A program made the position numbers and the translations under genes. The notes below the pieces were generated by a model. That model was given only the letters and a program-made list of their open reading frames with translations. It made no database searches and was not told the origin of the DNA. Below are positions 1 to 10,571 of a DNA stretch of 64,000 nt, piece after piece. The DNA lies in assembly GCF_000155675.2 (NCBI RefSeq), contig NC_020911.1, forward strand, positions 2,470,501-2,534,500, in the 5' to 3' direction. This DNA is from Octadecabacter antarcticus 307. GTDB taxonomy: Bacteria > Pseudomonadota > Alphaproteobacteria > Rhodobacterales > Rhodobacteraceae. Position 1 is the first letter of the stretch, and the number at the start of each line of letters is the position of its first letter.

Positions 1-1700
<1,700 letters not shown>

Positions 1701-1790
1701 TTAGTTTGGAATCATTCTAGCAAGACACTGCCATAAGTTTAAGTCGAATTTTACGATGGCGGCGATTGGGCGCACGAACACGCCGACGGA

Positions 1791-3086
1791 TCAAAGCCGA
1801 TCACGCATTGAATACCACAACATCGCCAACACCAGAAGCGGTGTTCGCAGACGCGGCCCACCGGGGAAACGCGGGGTCGGAACGGTACTGAAAATGTCGA
1901 ATTTTTCGGCCTGCCCGGCGACGGCCTGCGCCGCCAATTTTCCCGCCAAGGTTGCCATCGCGACGCCGTGGCCGGAATAACCTGAAATACTAAGGACGTT
2001 GTCCGACAGCCGCGCAAAATGTGGCATACGGTTCATCGTAATGCCCAGCGTGCCACCCCAAGCGTAATCGATTTTGGTTCCCTTGAGCTGCGGATAGATT
2101 TCCAGCATCGGTCTGCGCACAGTTTTGGCGATGTCTTTGGGGAACTTGTAGCCGTAGCTTTCACCACCGCCGAACAGCATACGGTTGTCTTCGCTCAGCC
2201 GGAAATAATTGATCACAAACTTGCTGTCCGCGACTGCATGATTGTCACGAATGAGATTGCGGGCCATGTCCTCGCTCAAGGGTTCTGTCGCAGCGATGAA
2301 GTTGTTGATCGGCATCACCCGCTGCGCGACGTGCCCGTTAAGCGCGCCTAGGTAGCCGTTGCAGCCAAGGATGACATGTTTGGCACTGATCTCTGCTTGA
2401 TCCGTGGTGACATTGCCATCCGGCGTAACGGATCTTGCTTTGCTGCGTTCATATACCCGTACACCAGCGTCGCGCGCCGCGCGTGCCAGACCCAAGGTAA
2501 ACCGCAGCGGGTGAATGTGCCCGCCACCCATATCAAGCGTGCCGCCGTAATAGCTGGACGATCCAACGAGCGAGCGCATTTCATCGCGGTCCACGGGTCG
2601 GACAAGATCATAGTCGTATTCATCGCGTAATTTATTGGCATACTTATGACTATGTGGGACGTCCCTTGCGCGGTGGTCAGCCTCAATAATGCCATCAGAC
2701 CAGCCGCAATCAAGGTCATGTGTCGCAATAAGATCACGCACTAAACTGACGGATTCTAACGACAAATCCCAAAGTGCGCGGGCCTGGGCAAGATCAACAA
2801 GTCCTTCTAGATCATTCTGCCCAATGCGCTGACCCGTCCCAACCTGCCCACCATTGCGCCCCGATGCGCCAAAGCCCACGCGCTGCGCGTCAAGCAGCAC
2901 AACATCATATCCAGCCTGCGCCAAATGCAGTGCCGATGACAGGCCGGAATAACCACCCCCCACAACGCAAACGTCGCACGACATGGCACCAGCAGCCGCG
3001 GGGAACGGATTAAGCGGTGTGGCTGTCGCGGCATAGTAGGACGCGGGGTATTGCCCCGCTGTGTCGTTGGCGTTCAGCAGATCCAT
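1791..3086 (-). CDS. FAD-dependent amine oxidase, gamma-glutamylputrescine oxidase-like (DAO family)
   Basis: A 431-residue flavoprotein of the D-amino-acid-oxidase (DAO) fold, closest in appearance to PuuB/OrdL. Residues 35-65 hold the FAD-binding Rossmann motif (CVVGGGYSGLSSALHLAQAG followed by an acidic LLDAQ), then the GASGRNGGQVGTGQR stretch typical of PuuB-like oxidases, and a C-terminal GYSGHGVAMATLAGK FAD motif. It would oxidise an amine or its gamma-glutamyl derivative to an aldehyde. Its ATG overlaps the aminotransferase stop by one base (TGATG), so the two are co-translated. Next to a polyamine importer this points to putrescine-type catabolism; the exact substrate cannot be read from sequence. 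A paralogue lies at 20248-21582. Confidence 0.85.
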   Translation of the reverse strand: MDLLNANDTAGQYPASYYAATATPLNPFPAAAGAMSCDVCVVGGGYSGLSSALHLAQAGYDVVLLDAQRVGFGASGRNGGQVGTGQRIGQNDLEGLVDLAQARALWDLSLESVSLVRDLIATHDLDCGWSDGIIEADHRARDVPHSHKYANKLRDEYDYDLVRPVDRDEMRSLVGSSSYYGGTLDMGGGHIHPLRFTLGLARAARDAGVRVYERSKARSVTPDGNVTTDQAEISAKHVILGCNGYLGALNGHVAQRVMPINNFIAATEPLSEDMARNLIRDNHAVADSKFVINYFRLSEDNRMLFGGGESYGYKFPKDIAKTVRRPMLEIYPQLKGTKIDYAWGGTLGITMNRMPHFARLSDNVLSISGYSGHGVAMATLAGKLAAQAVAGQAEKFDIFSTVPTPRFPGGPRLRTPLLVLAMLWYSMRDRL

Positions 3087-4483
3087 CAGCCGACCTTATA
3101 CAGGCCATCGGCCTTAATCAGATCATAGGTTTGATCCAGCGATTTTGTGGCGCGGTCAATCAGGGTATCAATTTCAGCCTTGGTGATGACCAGCGGTGGC
3201 GCGATAATCATGCGATCCCCGACGTGGCGCATGACCAGACCGTTGGCAAAGCAACGCGTGCGACAGGCCACTCCGACAGTGCCGGCATCGGCGGCAAATT
3301 TCGCGCGGCTTTCTTTGTGCGGGGTCAGGGCGATGGACCCCATCATGCCGACGATTTTGGCTTCACCGATCAGGGGATGATCCGCCAAAGACTCCCACTT
3401 TTCCGCGAGGTACGGCGCGATCGTGTCGTGCACGTTTTCGATGATCTTTTCTTCTTGTAGAATGCGAAGATTTTCCAAGGCGACGGCACAGGCTACCGGA
3501 TGGCCGGAATAAGTATACCCGTGGTTAAAATCACCCGCATTGGCGATTGTGTCTGCAATCTCATCGCAGACAATCGACCCACCAATAGGCGCATAGCCAG
3601 ATGATAAGCCTTTGGCGATAGTCATGATATGGGGGCGGATGCCGTAGTAATCAGACCCAAACCAATGGCCTGTGCGTCCGAAGCCACAAATGACCTCATC
3701 CGCGATCAACAGAATGCCGTGTTCGTCACAAATCCGCTGAATTTCCGGCCAATAGGTGCTTGGCGGCTCAATAACGCCGCCTGCCCCTTGTACCGGTTCG
3801 GCAATGAAGGCCGCGACGCGGTCCGCGCCAAGGTTATGGATCGCCGTTTCAAGCTGCTTGGCCCGTTCCAGACCAAAGGCCTCCGGCGTCATGTCACCCC
3901 CCTCAGACCACCAATCGGGCTGATCGATATGATGAATGCCGGGGATCACTGGAACGCCTTGGGTCTGCATGCCTGACATGCCCCCAAGACTGCCACCACC
4001 CAACGTGGACCCGTGATAGGCATTCTTGCGGCTGATGATGATATTCTTTTCGGGCTGACCTTTGATCGCCCAGTAGTGGCGTACCAGCCGGATATTGGTG
4101 TCGTTGGCTTCCGACCCGCTGCCAGCATAAAACACATGGTTCAAATCGCGTGGCGCGAGTTCGGCCAATTTAGCAGACAACGCAATTGCGGGCACATGGG
4201 TCGTTTGAAAGAAGGTGTTGTAGTAGGGCAATTCCAGCATCTGGCGCGCGGCCGCATCTGCAAGTTCTTTGCGCCCATAACCGATATTGACGCACCAAAG
4301 GCCAGACATCGCATCAAGGTATTTGTGGCCTTCACTGTCCGTCAGCGTCACCCCATTTGCGCCAGTGATGATCCGCACACCGGTTTTTGCCAGTTCGGCG
4401 TTGTCGGTAAACGGATGCATATGGTGGGCTGCGTCCAAGGCCTGCAGTTCAGCCGTCGGCATATGATTGGAGATCACGTTCAT
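3086..4483 (-). CDS. Class III aminotransferase, probable putrescine/polyamine-pyruvate transaminase
   Basis: A 465-residue PLP enzyme of the omega-amino-acid:pyruvate aminotransferase family (SpuC-like). Visible marks are GSGSEANDTNIRLVRHYW (cofactor phosphate region), LLIADEVICGFGRTG with the PLP-ring-binding Asp, and TIAKGLSSGYAPIGG whose Lys is the Schiff-base residue. It would move the amino group of putrescine or a related diamine onto pyruvate. First gene of a two-gene operon with the FAD oxidase, and divergent from the polyamine ABC operon across a 206-bp gap holding an inverted repeat. Substrate assignment is from context; other omega-amines or beta-alanine are possible. Confidence 0.85.
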   Translation of the reverse strand: MNVISNHMPTAELQALDAAHHMHPFTDNAELAKTGVRIITGANGVTLTDSEGHKYLDAMSGLWCVNIGYGRKELADAAARQMLELPYYNTFFQTTHVPAIALSAKLAELAPRDLNHVFYAGSGSEANDTNIRLVRHYWAIKGQPEKNIIISRKNAYHGSTLGGGSLGGMSGMQTQGVPVIPGIHHIDQPDWWSEGGDMTPEAFGLERAKQLETAIHNLGADRVAAFIAEPVQGAGGVIEPPSTYWPEIQRICDEHGILLIADEVICGFGRTGHWFGSDYYGIRPHIMTIAKGLSSGYAPIGGSIVCDEIADTIANAGDFNHGYTYSGHPVACAVALENLRILQEEKIIENVHDTIAPYLAEKWESLADHPLIGEAKIVGMMGSIALTPHKESRAKFAADAGTVGVACRTRCFANGLVMRHVGDRMIIAPPLVITKAEIDTLIDRATKSLDQTYDLIKADGLYKVG

Positions 4484-4509
4484 GGGTTTTGTCCTGTGAT
4501 TAAGATGTG

Positions 4510-4530
4510 TGCGATTGCGCTAAAATCGCA
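4510..4530. promoter_or_regulatory. Inverted repeat TGCGATT-N7-AATCGCA, candidate operator
   Basis: A perfect 7-bp inverted repeat with a 7-bp spacer in the divergent promoter region, 27 bp before the aminotransferase start and 160 bp before the substrate-binding-protein gene. Spacing and symmetry suit a dimeric helix-turn-helix regulator controlling both operons. No regulator gene is adjacent, so the protein is unknown. Confidence 0.4.
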
Positions 4531-4689
4531 TAGATTTGTGTGCAAGATATGGACACGTGGTGCAGTGTCAAACGAAACTCGTCGCCAGTTGGCGCCTGTC
4601 TGTCGGTCCATATTGCATATCCTGCCGTCGCTATTCATAGTCGTGATCACGGACGGGGCAACCCGCTGCTCAAACGACAGGGAAAAATC

Positions 4690-5778
4690 ATGAAAAATGT
4701 TACAAAGCTTTCTGGCGTCATCGCCCTCGCCCTTGCGGCAAGTGCTGTGTCAGCCGATGAAGTTCGGGTCTACAATTGGTCTGATTATATTGACGAAGAG
4801 TTGCTTCAAAAGTTCGAAGACGAAACCGGTATCGACCTGATCTATGATGTGTTTGATTCCAACGAAGTTCTTGAAACCAAAATGCTTTCCGGTGGGTCCG
4901 GCTATGACGTGGTTGTGCCATCGGGCACGTTCCTGCAGCGACAGATCACGGCCGGTGCGTTCCAAAAGCTGGACATGGACCAGCTGCCCAATGCGGTCAA
5001 CCTGTGGGATGTGATCCAAGACCGCACAATACAGTATGACCCTGATAATGCGTATTCCATCAACTACATGTGGGGCACGACTGGCCTTGGCGTGAATGTT
5101 GGCCGCGTACAGGAATTGTTGGGTGAAGATGCACCAATTGATTCACTTGCGTTGGTGTTTGATCCTGCCAACATGGAAAAACTGGCCGAATGTGGTGTGC
5201 ATTTTCTTGATGCCCCCGGTGAGATGATCCCCGCCGCGTTGCAGTATTTGGGCGAAGATCCCGACAGCAAAGACCCCGATGTCATTGCGCGCACCGCCGA
5301 AGTTTTCGCCGGCGTACGTCCCTATATTCAGAAATTCCATTCTTCTGAATACATCAACGCGCTTGCCAATGGTGACATCTGTGTGGCGTTCGGCTGGTCC
5401 GGTGACATTCTGCAAGCCCGTGATCGCGCGGCTGAGGCCGACAATGGCGTCGAAATTGCCTACAACGCCCCCTCCGAAGGCGCGCTGATGTGGTTTGACC
5501 AAATGGCGATCCCAGTGGACGCACCTAACGTCGAACAAGCGCATATTTTCCTGAACTTCATTCTGGATGCACAAAATGCGGCCGCCGCGTCGAACTATGT
5601 GTATTATGCCAACGGAAATTCCGCATCGACGGAGTTTCTGATTGAAGACGTGATCGGTGACACGGCGATCTATCCAGATGCCGCAACGCTTGAAAACCTT
5701 TATACGACGACGCCCTACGATGCGCGTGTACAGCGGGTCGTAACGCGCCTGTGGACAACGGTTAAGTCCGGCCAGTAA
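4690..5778 (+). CDS. potF: Polyamine ABC transporter, periplasmic binding protein (PotF-like)
   Basis: A 362-residue secreted binding protein for putrescine or a related polyamine. Residues 1-21 (MKNVTKLSGVIALALAASAV ending SA) form a Sec signal peptide, and the mature chain opens with DEVRVYNWSDYIDEELLQKF, the characteristic start of PotD/PotF proteins. An in-frame reading extends upstream to 4540, but the ATG at 4690 is preferred: it begins the signal peptide and has an AGGGA ribosome site. First gene of potFGHI; a strong hairpin with a T-run follows at 5786, so this protein is probably made in excess over the membrane parts. Ligand specificity within polyamines is not resolved. Confidence 0.92.
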   Translation: MKNVTKLSGVIALALAASAVSADEVRVYNWSDYIDEELLQKFEDETGIDLIYDVFDSNEVLETKMLSGGSGYDVVVPSGTFLQRQITAGAFQKLDMDQLPNAVNLWDVIQDRTIQYDPDNAYSINYMWGTTGLGVNVGRVQELLGEDAPIDSLALVFDPANMEKLAECGVHFLDAPGEMIPAALQYLGEDPDSKDPDVIARTAEVFAGVRPYIQKFHSSEYINALANGDICVAFGWSGDILQARDRAAEADNGVEIAYNAPSEGALMWFDQMAIPVDAPNVEQAHIFLNFILDAQNAAAASNYVYYANGNSASTEFLIEDVIGDTAIYPDAATLENLYTTTPYDARVQRVVTRLWTTVKSGQ

Positions 5779-5785
5779 GATTTTG

Positions 5786-5820
5786 ATCCCTCGCGTCTTT
5801 TTGGGCGCGGGGGATTTTTT
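5786..5820 (+). terminator. Hairpin plus T-run between potF and potG (partial terminator)
   Basis: An 11-bp stem (5786-5796 with 5805-5815, two G-U pairs) followed by TTTTTT. It lies inside the operon, 13 bp before potG, so it likely acts as an attenuator or 3'-end protector giving more binding protein than ATPase and permeases. Confidence 0.7.
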
Positions 5821-5832
5821 ATTTGGGAACGA

Positions 5833-6969
5833 ATGATGGCGCAATCTAAACCGAATGTAATTTTTGCCCCGTGGAATGATCCGGCGCAAAAGCCGCTGAT
5901 CCAGTTCAAGAACGTCACCAAACGCTTTGGTGATTTTACGGCCATCGACAACCTGACCCTTGATATTTATGCGCAAGAATTCTTTGCGTTGCTGGGTCCG
6001 TCCGGCTGCGGCAAGACCACGTTGATGCGGATGTTGGGCGGTTTTGAAACCCCCACCGAAGGTCAGATATTTCTTGATGGGGTCGACATTGGCCCCGTCC
6101 CGCCCAACCAACGCCCCGTGAACATGATGTTTCAGTCCTATGCGCTGTTCCCGCATCTGACAGTCTGGGAAAACATCGCGTTCGGATTGAAACGATCCGA
6201 CATGCCAAAAAACCAAATTGGTGACCGCGTTGAAAAAATGCTCAAGCTGACGCAGCTGGGTAAATTCGCCAAACGCAAGCCGCACCAGATTTCGGGCGGC
6301 CAGCGCCAGCGTGTCGCCCTTGCGCGCTCGCTCGCAAAAGCACCGAAGTTGTTGCTACTAGATGAACCGCTTGGTGCGCTCGACAAAAAGCTTCGCAATG
6401 AGACACAGTTCGAACTGATGGATATTCAGGAAAGTACGGGCACAACATTCGTCATCGTAACCCACGACCAAGAAGAAGCCATGACAGTGGCCTCACGCGT
6501 CGCGGTGATGGTGGACGGGCAGTTGGCGCAAGTCGCCACACCGGATCAAATTTACGAAGCCCCAGTGTCAACATATGTGGCCGACTTTATTGGGGATGTG
6601 AACCTAATTTCAGGAAAATCATCGCCAACAGACGGCGGTATGGATGTACATTGGGACGACAACCAGCCTGCTATTCACGTGACAACGGACAGCCCCCTTG
6701 CTGCGCGCACCCTGTGTCATTTCGCGATCCGGCCTGAGAAAGTTTCGATTTCGGCAGAAAAACCGGATGCTATGAATATCATGAAGGGCAAGATCATTGA
6801 CATTGCGTACCTCGGCAATATTTCGACCTACCATGTTGAGATCGCAGCGGGCGTGATTTTCAAAGCCCAAGCCACAAACAACCGTCGCTTGTCACGGCGC
6901 ACTTATACGTGGGAAGACGAAGTTTACCTGAGCTGGACAGACACCGCTGGTGTCGTGTTGACGGAATAG
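5833..6969 (+). CDS. potG: Polyamine ABC transporter ATPase (PotG-like)
   Basis: A 378-residue ATPase that powers polyamine import. Walker A is LGPSGCGKTT (about residues 53-62), the Q-loop is MMFQSYALFPH, the ABC signature ISGGQRQRVALARSL precedes Walker B LLLLDEPLGALD, and the switch His is in IVTHDQEEAM. The C-terminal third is a TOBE regulatory domain (FAIRPEKV region). Second gene of the operon; only 4 bp separate its stop from potH. Family membership is certain, substrate is by context. Confidence 0.93.
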   Translation: MMAQSKPNVIFAPWNDPAQKPLIQFKNVTKRFGDFTAIDNLTLDIYAQEFFALLGPSGCGKTTLMRMLGGFETPTEGQIFLDGVDIGPVPPNQRPVNMMFQSYALFPHLTVWENIAFGLKRSDMPKNQIGDRVEKMLKLTQLGKFAKRKPHQISGGQRQRVALARSLAKAPKLLLLDEPLGALDKKLRNETQFELMDIQESTGTTFVIVTHDQEEAMTVASRVAVMVDGQLAQVATPDQIYEAPVSTYVADFIGDVNLISGKSSPTDGGMDVHWDDNQPAIHVTTDSPLAARTLCHFAIRPEKVSISAEKPDAMNIMKGKIIDIAYLGNISTYHVEIAAGVIFKAQATNNRRLSRRTYTWEDEVYLSWTDTAGVVLTE

Positions 6970-6973
6970 TGCG

Positions 6974-8338
6974 ATGAACAACAGGGTCACAGGTTCATTT
7001 ATTGTCCTAGGCGTATTCTTGTTTTTGGCTGGCGTTTTCTATCTGGAAACGTTCATCCCGCTTGGACAGTGGGCAGATGCTGTCGGCGATGCTCGGCCGT
7101 TCACACTGCTTGGCGATGGCTGGTTCGACGTAGCGATCTGGTGGTTCAAATTTATTGCCTTGGTTCTCATCAATATTCCAATCTTGGCCATTATTGTGTT
7201 TACTTTCAAGATACTGCCGCGCGACCTTAAGGCGATTGTCGCACGCCAGTCGATGATATCCACCCCATATGCATGGCTGCTGGTATTCTTTTTGGTGCCG
7301 TTTGGCATCGTCTTGAAAATCTCATTCTCTGACATAGCGCTTGCGATTCCGCCCTATGTGCCGACCCTAAAAGATGGGTTCTGGACGATGCTGTCCGGCC
7401 TTGATCTGGAAAACTACACCTTTATTGGCGCAGGTGCGGTCTTTGCGGGTTTCGTGATGTTGGTCGCGGCCATCGCGTTGTACCGTGTCGTTTACCCACG
7501 GGTGCGCAGTGCAATCGTGTCTGACGGCAATGTCGGGGCGTTTGCGTCGGCTGTTGTTGCGGGCTCTGCGCTGGCCGTTTCGGTGGTCTGCGTCGCGTTG
7601 CTGGCCGGTTTGTTGGGGCTGCTTTTTCCAGTGTTGCAGACCTTCGTCGACATACCGGATTTTCTGTATGTCGCGGCCTATCTATCGTCGCTGCGAATCG
7701 CGCTGATCTCAACGTTCTTCACATTGTTGATCGGCTATCCTATCGCCTACGCCATGGCGCGCGCAGCCGAACATTGGCGGCCCACATTATTGATGCTGGT
7801 GATCTTGCCGTTCTGGACATCGTTTCTGATCCGCGTTTATGCATGGATCGGCATCCTTTCCACCGAAGGCTATCTGAACCAGTTCCTGCTCGGCATTGGG
7901 GTGATTGGCGAGCCGCTCACGATCCTGAACACCAACATGGCGGTCTATATTGGCATCGTTTACACTTATTTGCCGTTCATGGTGCTGCCGATCTACGCCG
8001 CCCTTGAAAAAATGGACGATTCGCTGGTTGAAGCGGCCGAAGACCTCGGGTGTTCGGCGTTTTCGGCGTTTTGGCTGATCACCGCACCGCTGTCCAAACC
8101 CGGCGTGATTGCGGGCTGTTTTCTGGTCTTTATCCCGACGCTTGGTGAATTCGTCATCCCGTCCCTGCTGGGCGGGTCCAATTCGATCATGATTGGTAAG
8201 GTCCTGTGGGAAGAGTTCTTTAACAACCGCGACTGGCCCGTCGCGTCATCTGTTGCGGTCATTCTGTTGCTGATCCTGATCATCCCGATTGTGTTGTTCC
8301 AACGTAACGAACAAAAACAACGGGAGATTGACGGATGA
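6974..8338 (+). CDS. potH: Polyamine ABC transporter permease with extra membrane segments (PotH-like)
   Basis: Membrane subunit of the importer. The C-terminal half is a normal PotB/PotH permease: LSSLRIALISTFFTLLIGYP, then the EAA loop VEAAEDLGCSAFSAFWLITA that docks on the ATPase. At 454 residues it is about 140-150 longer than usual PotH. The excess is an N-terminal extension with two hydrophobic helices (about residues 8-30 and 57-83) and an insertion after the first canonical helix (about 145-220) with two more (AGAVFAGFVMLVAAIAL and SAVVAGSALAVSVVCVALLA). Reading frame is intact and stop overlaps potI by 4 bp (ATGA). The role of the added helices is unknown. Confidence 0.9.
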   Translation: MNNRVTGSFIVLGVFLFLAGVFYLETFIPLGQWADAVGDARPFTLLGDGWFDVAIWWFKFIALVLINIPILAIIVFTFKILPRDLKAIVARQSMISTPYAWLLVFFLVPFGIVLKISFSDIALAIPPYVPTLKDGFWTMLSGLDLENYTFIGAGAVFAGFVMLVAAIALYRVVYPRVRSAIVSDGNVGAFASAVVAGSALAVSVVCVALLAGLLGLLFPVLQTFVDIPDFLYVAAYLSSLRIALISTFFTLLIGYPIAYAMARAAEHWRPTLLMLVILPFWTSFLIRVYAWIGILSTEGYLNQFLLGIGVIGEPLTILNTNMAVYIGIVYTYLPFMVLPIYAALEKMDDSLVEAAEDLGCSAFSAFWLITAPLSKPGVIAGCFLVFIPTLGEFVIPSLLGGSNSIMIGKVLWEEFFNNRDWPVASSVAVILLLILIIPIVLFQRNEQKQREIDG

Positions 8339-9150
8339 GACGGTTTTCATGGTTCAACGCCACGTCCCTGACGTTCGGTTTTACGTTTCTGTATCTGCCA
8401 ATGTTGATCCTGATCATCTACAGTTTCAACGAATCCCGCCTTGTCACGGTCTGGGCCGGATTTTCGACGCAGTGGTACGGGGAGCTGTTCCAGAACGAAG
8501 CGTTCCTTGATGCCGCATGGGTCACGATCAAGGTCGCGTTCTGGTCGTCAACCCTTGCGACGATCCTTGGCACAATGGCGGCCTACATTATGGTGCGTGC
8601 AGGCCGTTTCCGTGGGCGTGGGCTGTTTTCGGGCATGATCTACGCGCCGCTGGTGATGCCCGAAGTTATCACTGGACTGTCGCTGTTGCTGTTTTTTATC
8701 GCCCTTGACGTGAACCGCGGCATTCTGACGATCGTGTTGGCGCATACGACATTTGCGATGTGTTACGTGTCCGTGGTGGTGACGTCACGTCTGGTCAGTT
8801 TCGACAAATCCCTGGAAGAAGCCGCACTTGATCTTGGCTGCACGCCATTTGATGCGTTCCGGTCCGTGACGCTGCCAATTATTATGCCGGCTGTGGTGTC
8901 TGGCTGGTTGTTGGCGTTCACGCTGTCACTGGACGATCTGGTCATCGCGACATTCACGTCCGGCCCCTCGTCGACTACCCTCCCGATCAAGATATTCAGC
9001 GCCGTGCGCTTGGGCGTCACGCCAGAAATCAACGCTCTCAGCACGATTATGATCTCAATCGTGACGGTCGGTGTGATTACAGCGTCACTGGTGTCGCGCG
9101 GGGTGACTATTAGGGCCAAGGCGGACGAACGCAAAGCCGAACAGGGCTAG
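8335..9150 (+). CDS. potI: Polyamine ABC transporter permease (PotI-like)
   Basis: A 271-residue second permease of normal length for PotC/PotI, with six predicted helices. The EAA motif LEEAALDLGCTPFDAFRSVT is clear, as is the following LPIIMPAVVSGWLLAFTLSLDD typical of the family. Start overlaps the potH stop (ATGA), showing translational coupling. It ends the operon; its stop is only 8 bp from the convergent phoB stop and no hairpin terminator is visible between them. Confidence 0.93.
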   Translation: MRRFSWFNATSLTFGFTFLYLPMLILIIYSFNESRLVTVWAGFSTQWYGELFQNEAFLDAAWVTIKVAFWSSTLATILGTMAAYIMVRAGRFRGRGLFSGMIYAPLVMPEVITGLSLLLFFIALDVNRGILTIVLAHTTFAMCYVSVVVTSRLVSFDKSLEEAALDLGCTPFDAFRSVTLPIIMPAVVSGWLLAFTLSLDDLVIATFTSGPSSTTLPIKIFSAVRLGVTPEINALSTIMISIVTVGVITASLVSRGVTIRAKADERKAEQG

Positions 9151-9158
9151 ATTTAGCG

Positions 9159-9842
9159 TCACCCCAGCGCATATCCGGCGCCGCGTACCGTGCGCACCGG
9201 ATCATCGCCGCCATGTTGCGTCAACACTTTGCGCAGCCGCCCGACGTGGACATCAACCGTGCGCGTATCGACGTAAACATCGCGCCCCCAGACCTGATCA
9301 AGCAGCTGTTCACGACTGAGCACGCGCCCGGCTTTTTCCATGAACGTCGCAAGCAATCGAAATTCCGTGGGGCCGAGTTTTAATTCAACATCACCACGCG
9401 TTACACGGTGGGTGTCGGCGTCGAGCGCAATGTCATCAAACGTAAGGACCTGCCCGACTTTGGATGGTCGCACACGGCGCAGCTGCGTGCGCACGCGGGC
9501 CATCAATTCAGCGACCGCGTAGGGTTTGACAACATAGTCATCCGCCCCGGTTTCCAGCCCACGCACTTTGTCGAGCTCTTCGGATCTTGCCGACAACATA
9601 ATGATCGGGATCGCGCGGGTATTACTGCGCGACTTAAGCTGGCGGCAAACCTCAATCCCCGACACATGCGGTAACATCCAGTCCAGCACGATGACATCGG
9701 GCGCGTCTTCCTCTACCATTAACAGCCCCTGCTCGCCGTCCTGCGCCACGGTGACGCGGTAGCCTTCGGCTTTTAAATTATAGCTCAGCACTTCACGTTG
9801 TGCGGGTTCGTCTTCGATGACAAGGACGTGCGGCTGGGTCAT
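9159..9842 (-). CDS. phoB: Phosphate regulon response regulator PhoB
   Basis: A 227-residue OmpR/PhoB-class regulator. The receiver domain has acidic Glu10-Asp11, phospho-acceptor Asp54 (VIVLDWMLP) and switch Lys in DDYVVKPYAV; residues about 130-227 form the winged-helix DNA-binding domain (LGPTEFRLLATFMEKAGRVL, then VDVHVGRLRKVL). Phosphorylated by PhoR under phosphate starvation, it binds Pho boxes such as that before pstS. Last gene of the pst-pho run, 3 bp after phoU. Confidence 0.96.
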   Translation of the reverse strand: MTQPHVLVIEDEPAQREVLSYNLKAEGYRVTVAQDGEQGLLMVEEDAPDVIVLDWMLPHVSGIEVCRQLKSRSNTRAIPIIMLSARSEELDKVRGLETGADDYVVKPYAVAELMARVRTQLRRVRPSKVGQVLTFDDIALDADTHRVTRGDVELKLGPTEFRLLATFMEKAGRVLSREQLLDQVWGRDVYVDTRTVDVHVGRLRKVLTQHGGDDPVRTVRGAGYALG

Positions 9843-9845
9843 GGT

Positions 9846-10550
9846 CTAAATGTCTTGCGCTGTCACGGTGCTGCCCATTTTCGGGCGGTCTTCTTCGGGC
9901 ATCACGCCGCTGACCATATAGATGATCTGTTCGGCCATATTGGTCACCAGATCACCCATGCGTTCAACATTTTTGGCGATAAAATGCATGTGCATACAGG
10001 CTGATATATTGCGTGGATCTTCCATCATGAAGGTCAGGAATTCGCGAAACAGCGCGTTGTACATCTGATCCACTTCGAGATCGCGTTGCCGAACGTTTTC
10101 CGCAAGATCCACATCTTTGCGCACATAGGCATCCAGCGTATCGCGCAGCATCGATTGCACCTCTTTGGACATGCGCCGAAGGGCGGCATCGGTGCCGTCA
10201 ATCGGTGCCATTTCCGCCAAAATGGGCGTGCGTTTCGCCATGTTTTTCGCGTAATCCCCGACGCGTTCAAGGCTTGAGGCGAGTTTCAAGACAGACAACA
10301 AAGCACGCAAATCTTTGCTCACTGGCGCGCGCAATGCGATGGTACGCGCGGCCTCTTCGTTGATCTGTTCCTCAAGCGCGTCGATCACTTTGTCACCCTT
10401 ACGCACGATGTCGGCACGTTCGATGTCGCGGGATTCAAGCGCTTTCGCGGCTTCCAGAATGGCATGTTCAACCAAGCCACCCATTTTGACGATCAGCGTC
10501 TGGATGCTTTCCAGATCACGGTCATAGGCGGACGAAATATGTTCGTTCAT
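9846..10550 (-). CDS. phoU: Phosphate signalling protein PhoU
   Basis: A 234-residue all-helical protein with two repeated PhoU three-helix bundles, including the metal-binding ER-X-GDYAKN-type motif (LERVGDYAKNMAKR near residues 95-110, and VERMGDLVTNMAEQ near 200). It links the PstSCAB transporter to PhoR and keeps PhoB off when phosphate is plentiful. It sits 21 bp after pstB and 3 bp before phoB, the usual order. Confidence 0.96.
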   Translation of the reverse strand: MNEHISSAYDRDLESIQTLIVKMGGLVEHAILEAAKALESRDIERADIVRKGDKVIDALEEQINEEAARTIALRAPVSKDLRALLSVLKLASSLERVGDYAKNMAKRTPILAEMAPIDGTDAALRRMSKEVQSMLRDTLDAYVRKDVDLAENVRQRDLEVDQMYNALFREFLTFMMEDPRNISACMHMHFIAKNVERMGDLVTNMAEQIIYMVSGVMPEEDRPKMGSTVTAQDI

Positions 10551-10571
10551 GGTGCTCTCCTTACCTGAGAA

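Noticed and set aside
1910..1925. CTGCCCGGCGACGG, partial match to the same end
   Set aside because: Coding sequence of the FAD oxidase with no partner end or stem nearby; chance match in GC-rich DNA.
5143..6285. 380-residue open frame on the minus strand across the potF-potG junction
   Set aside because: It is antisense to two well-identified genes and its composition is not protein-like; a GC-skewed shadow frame.
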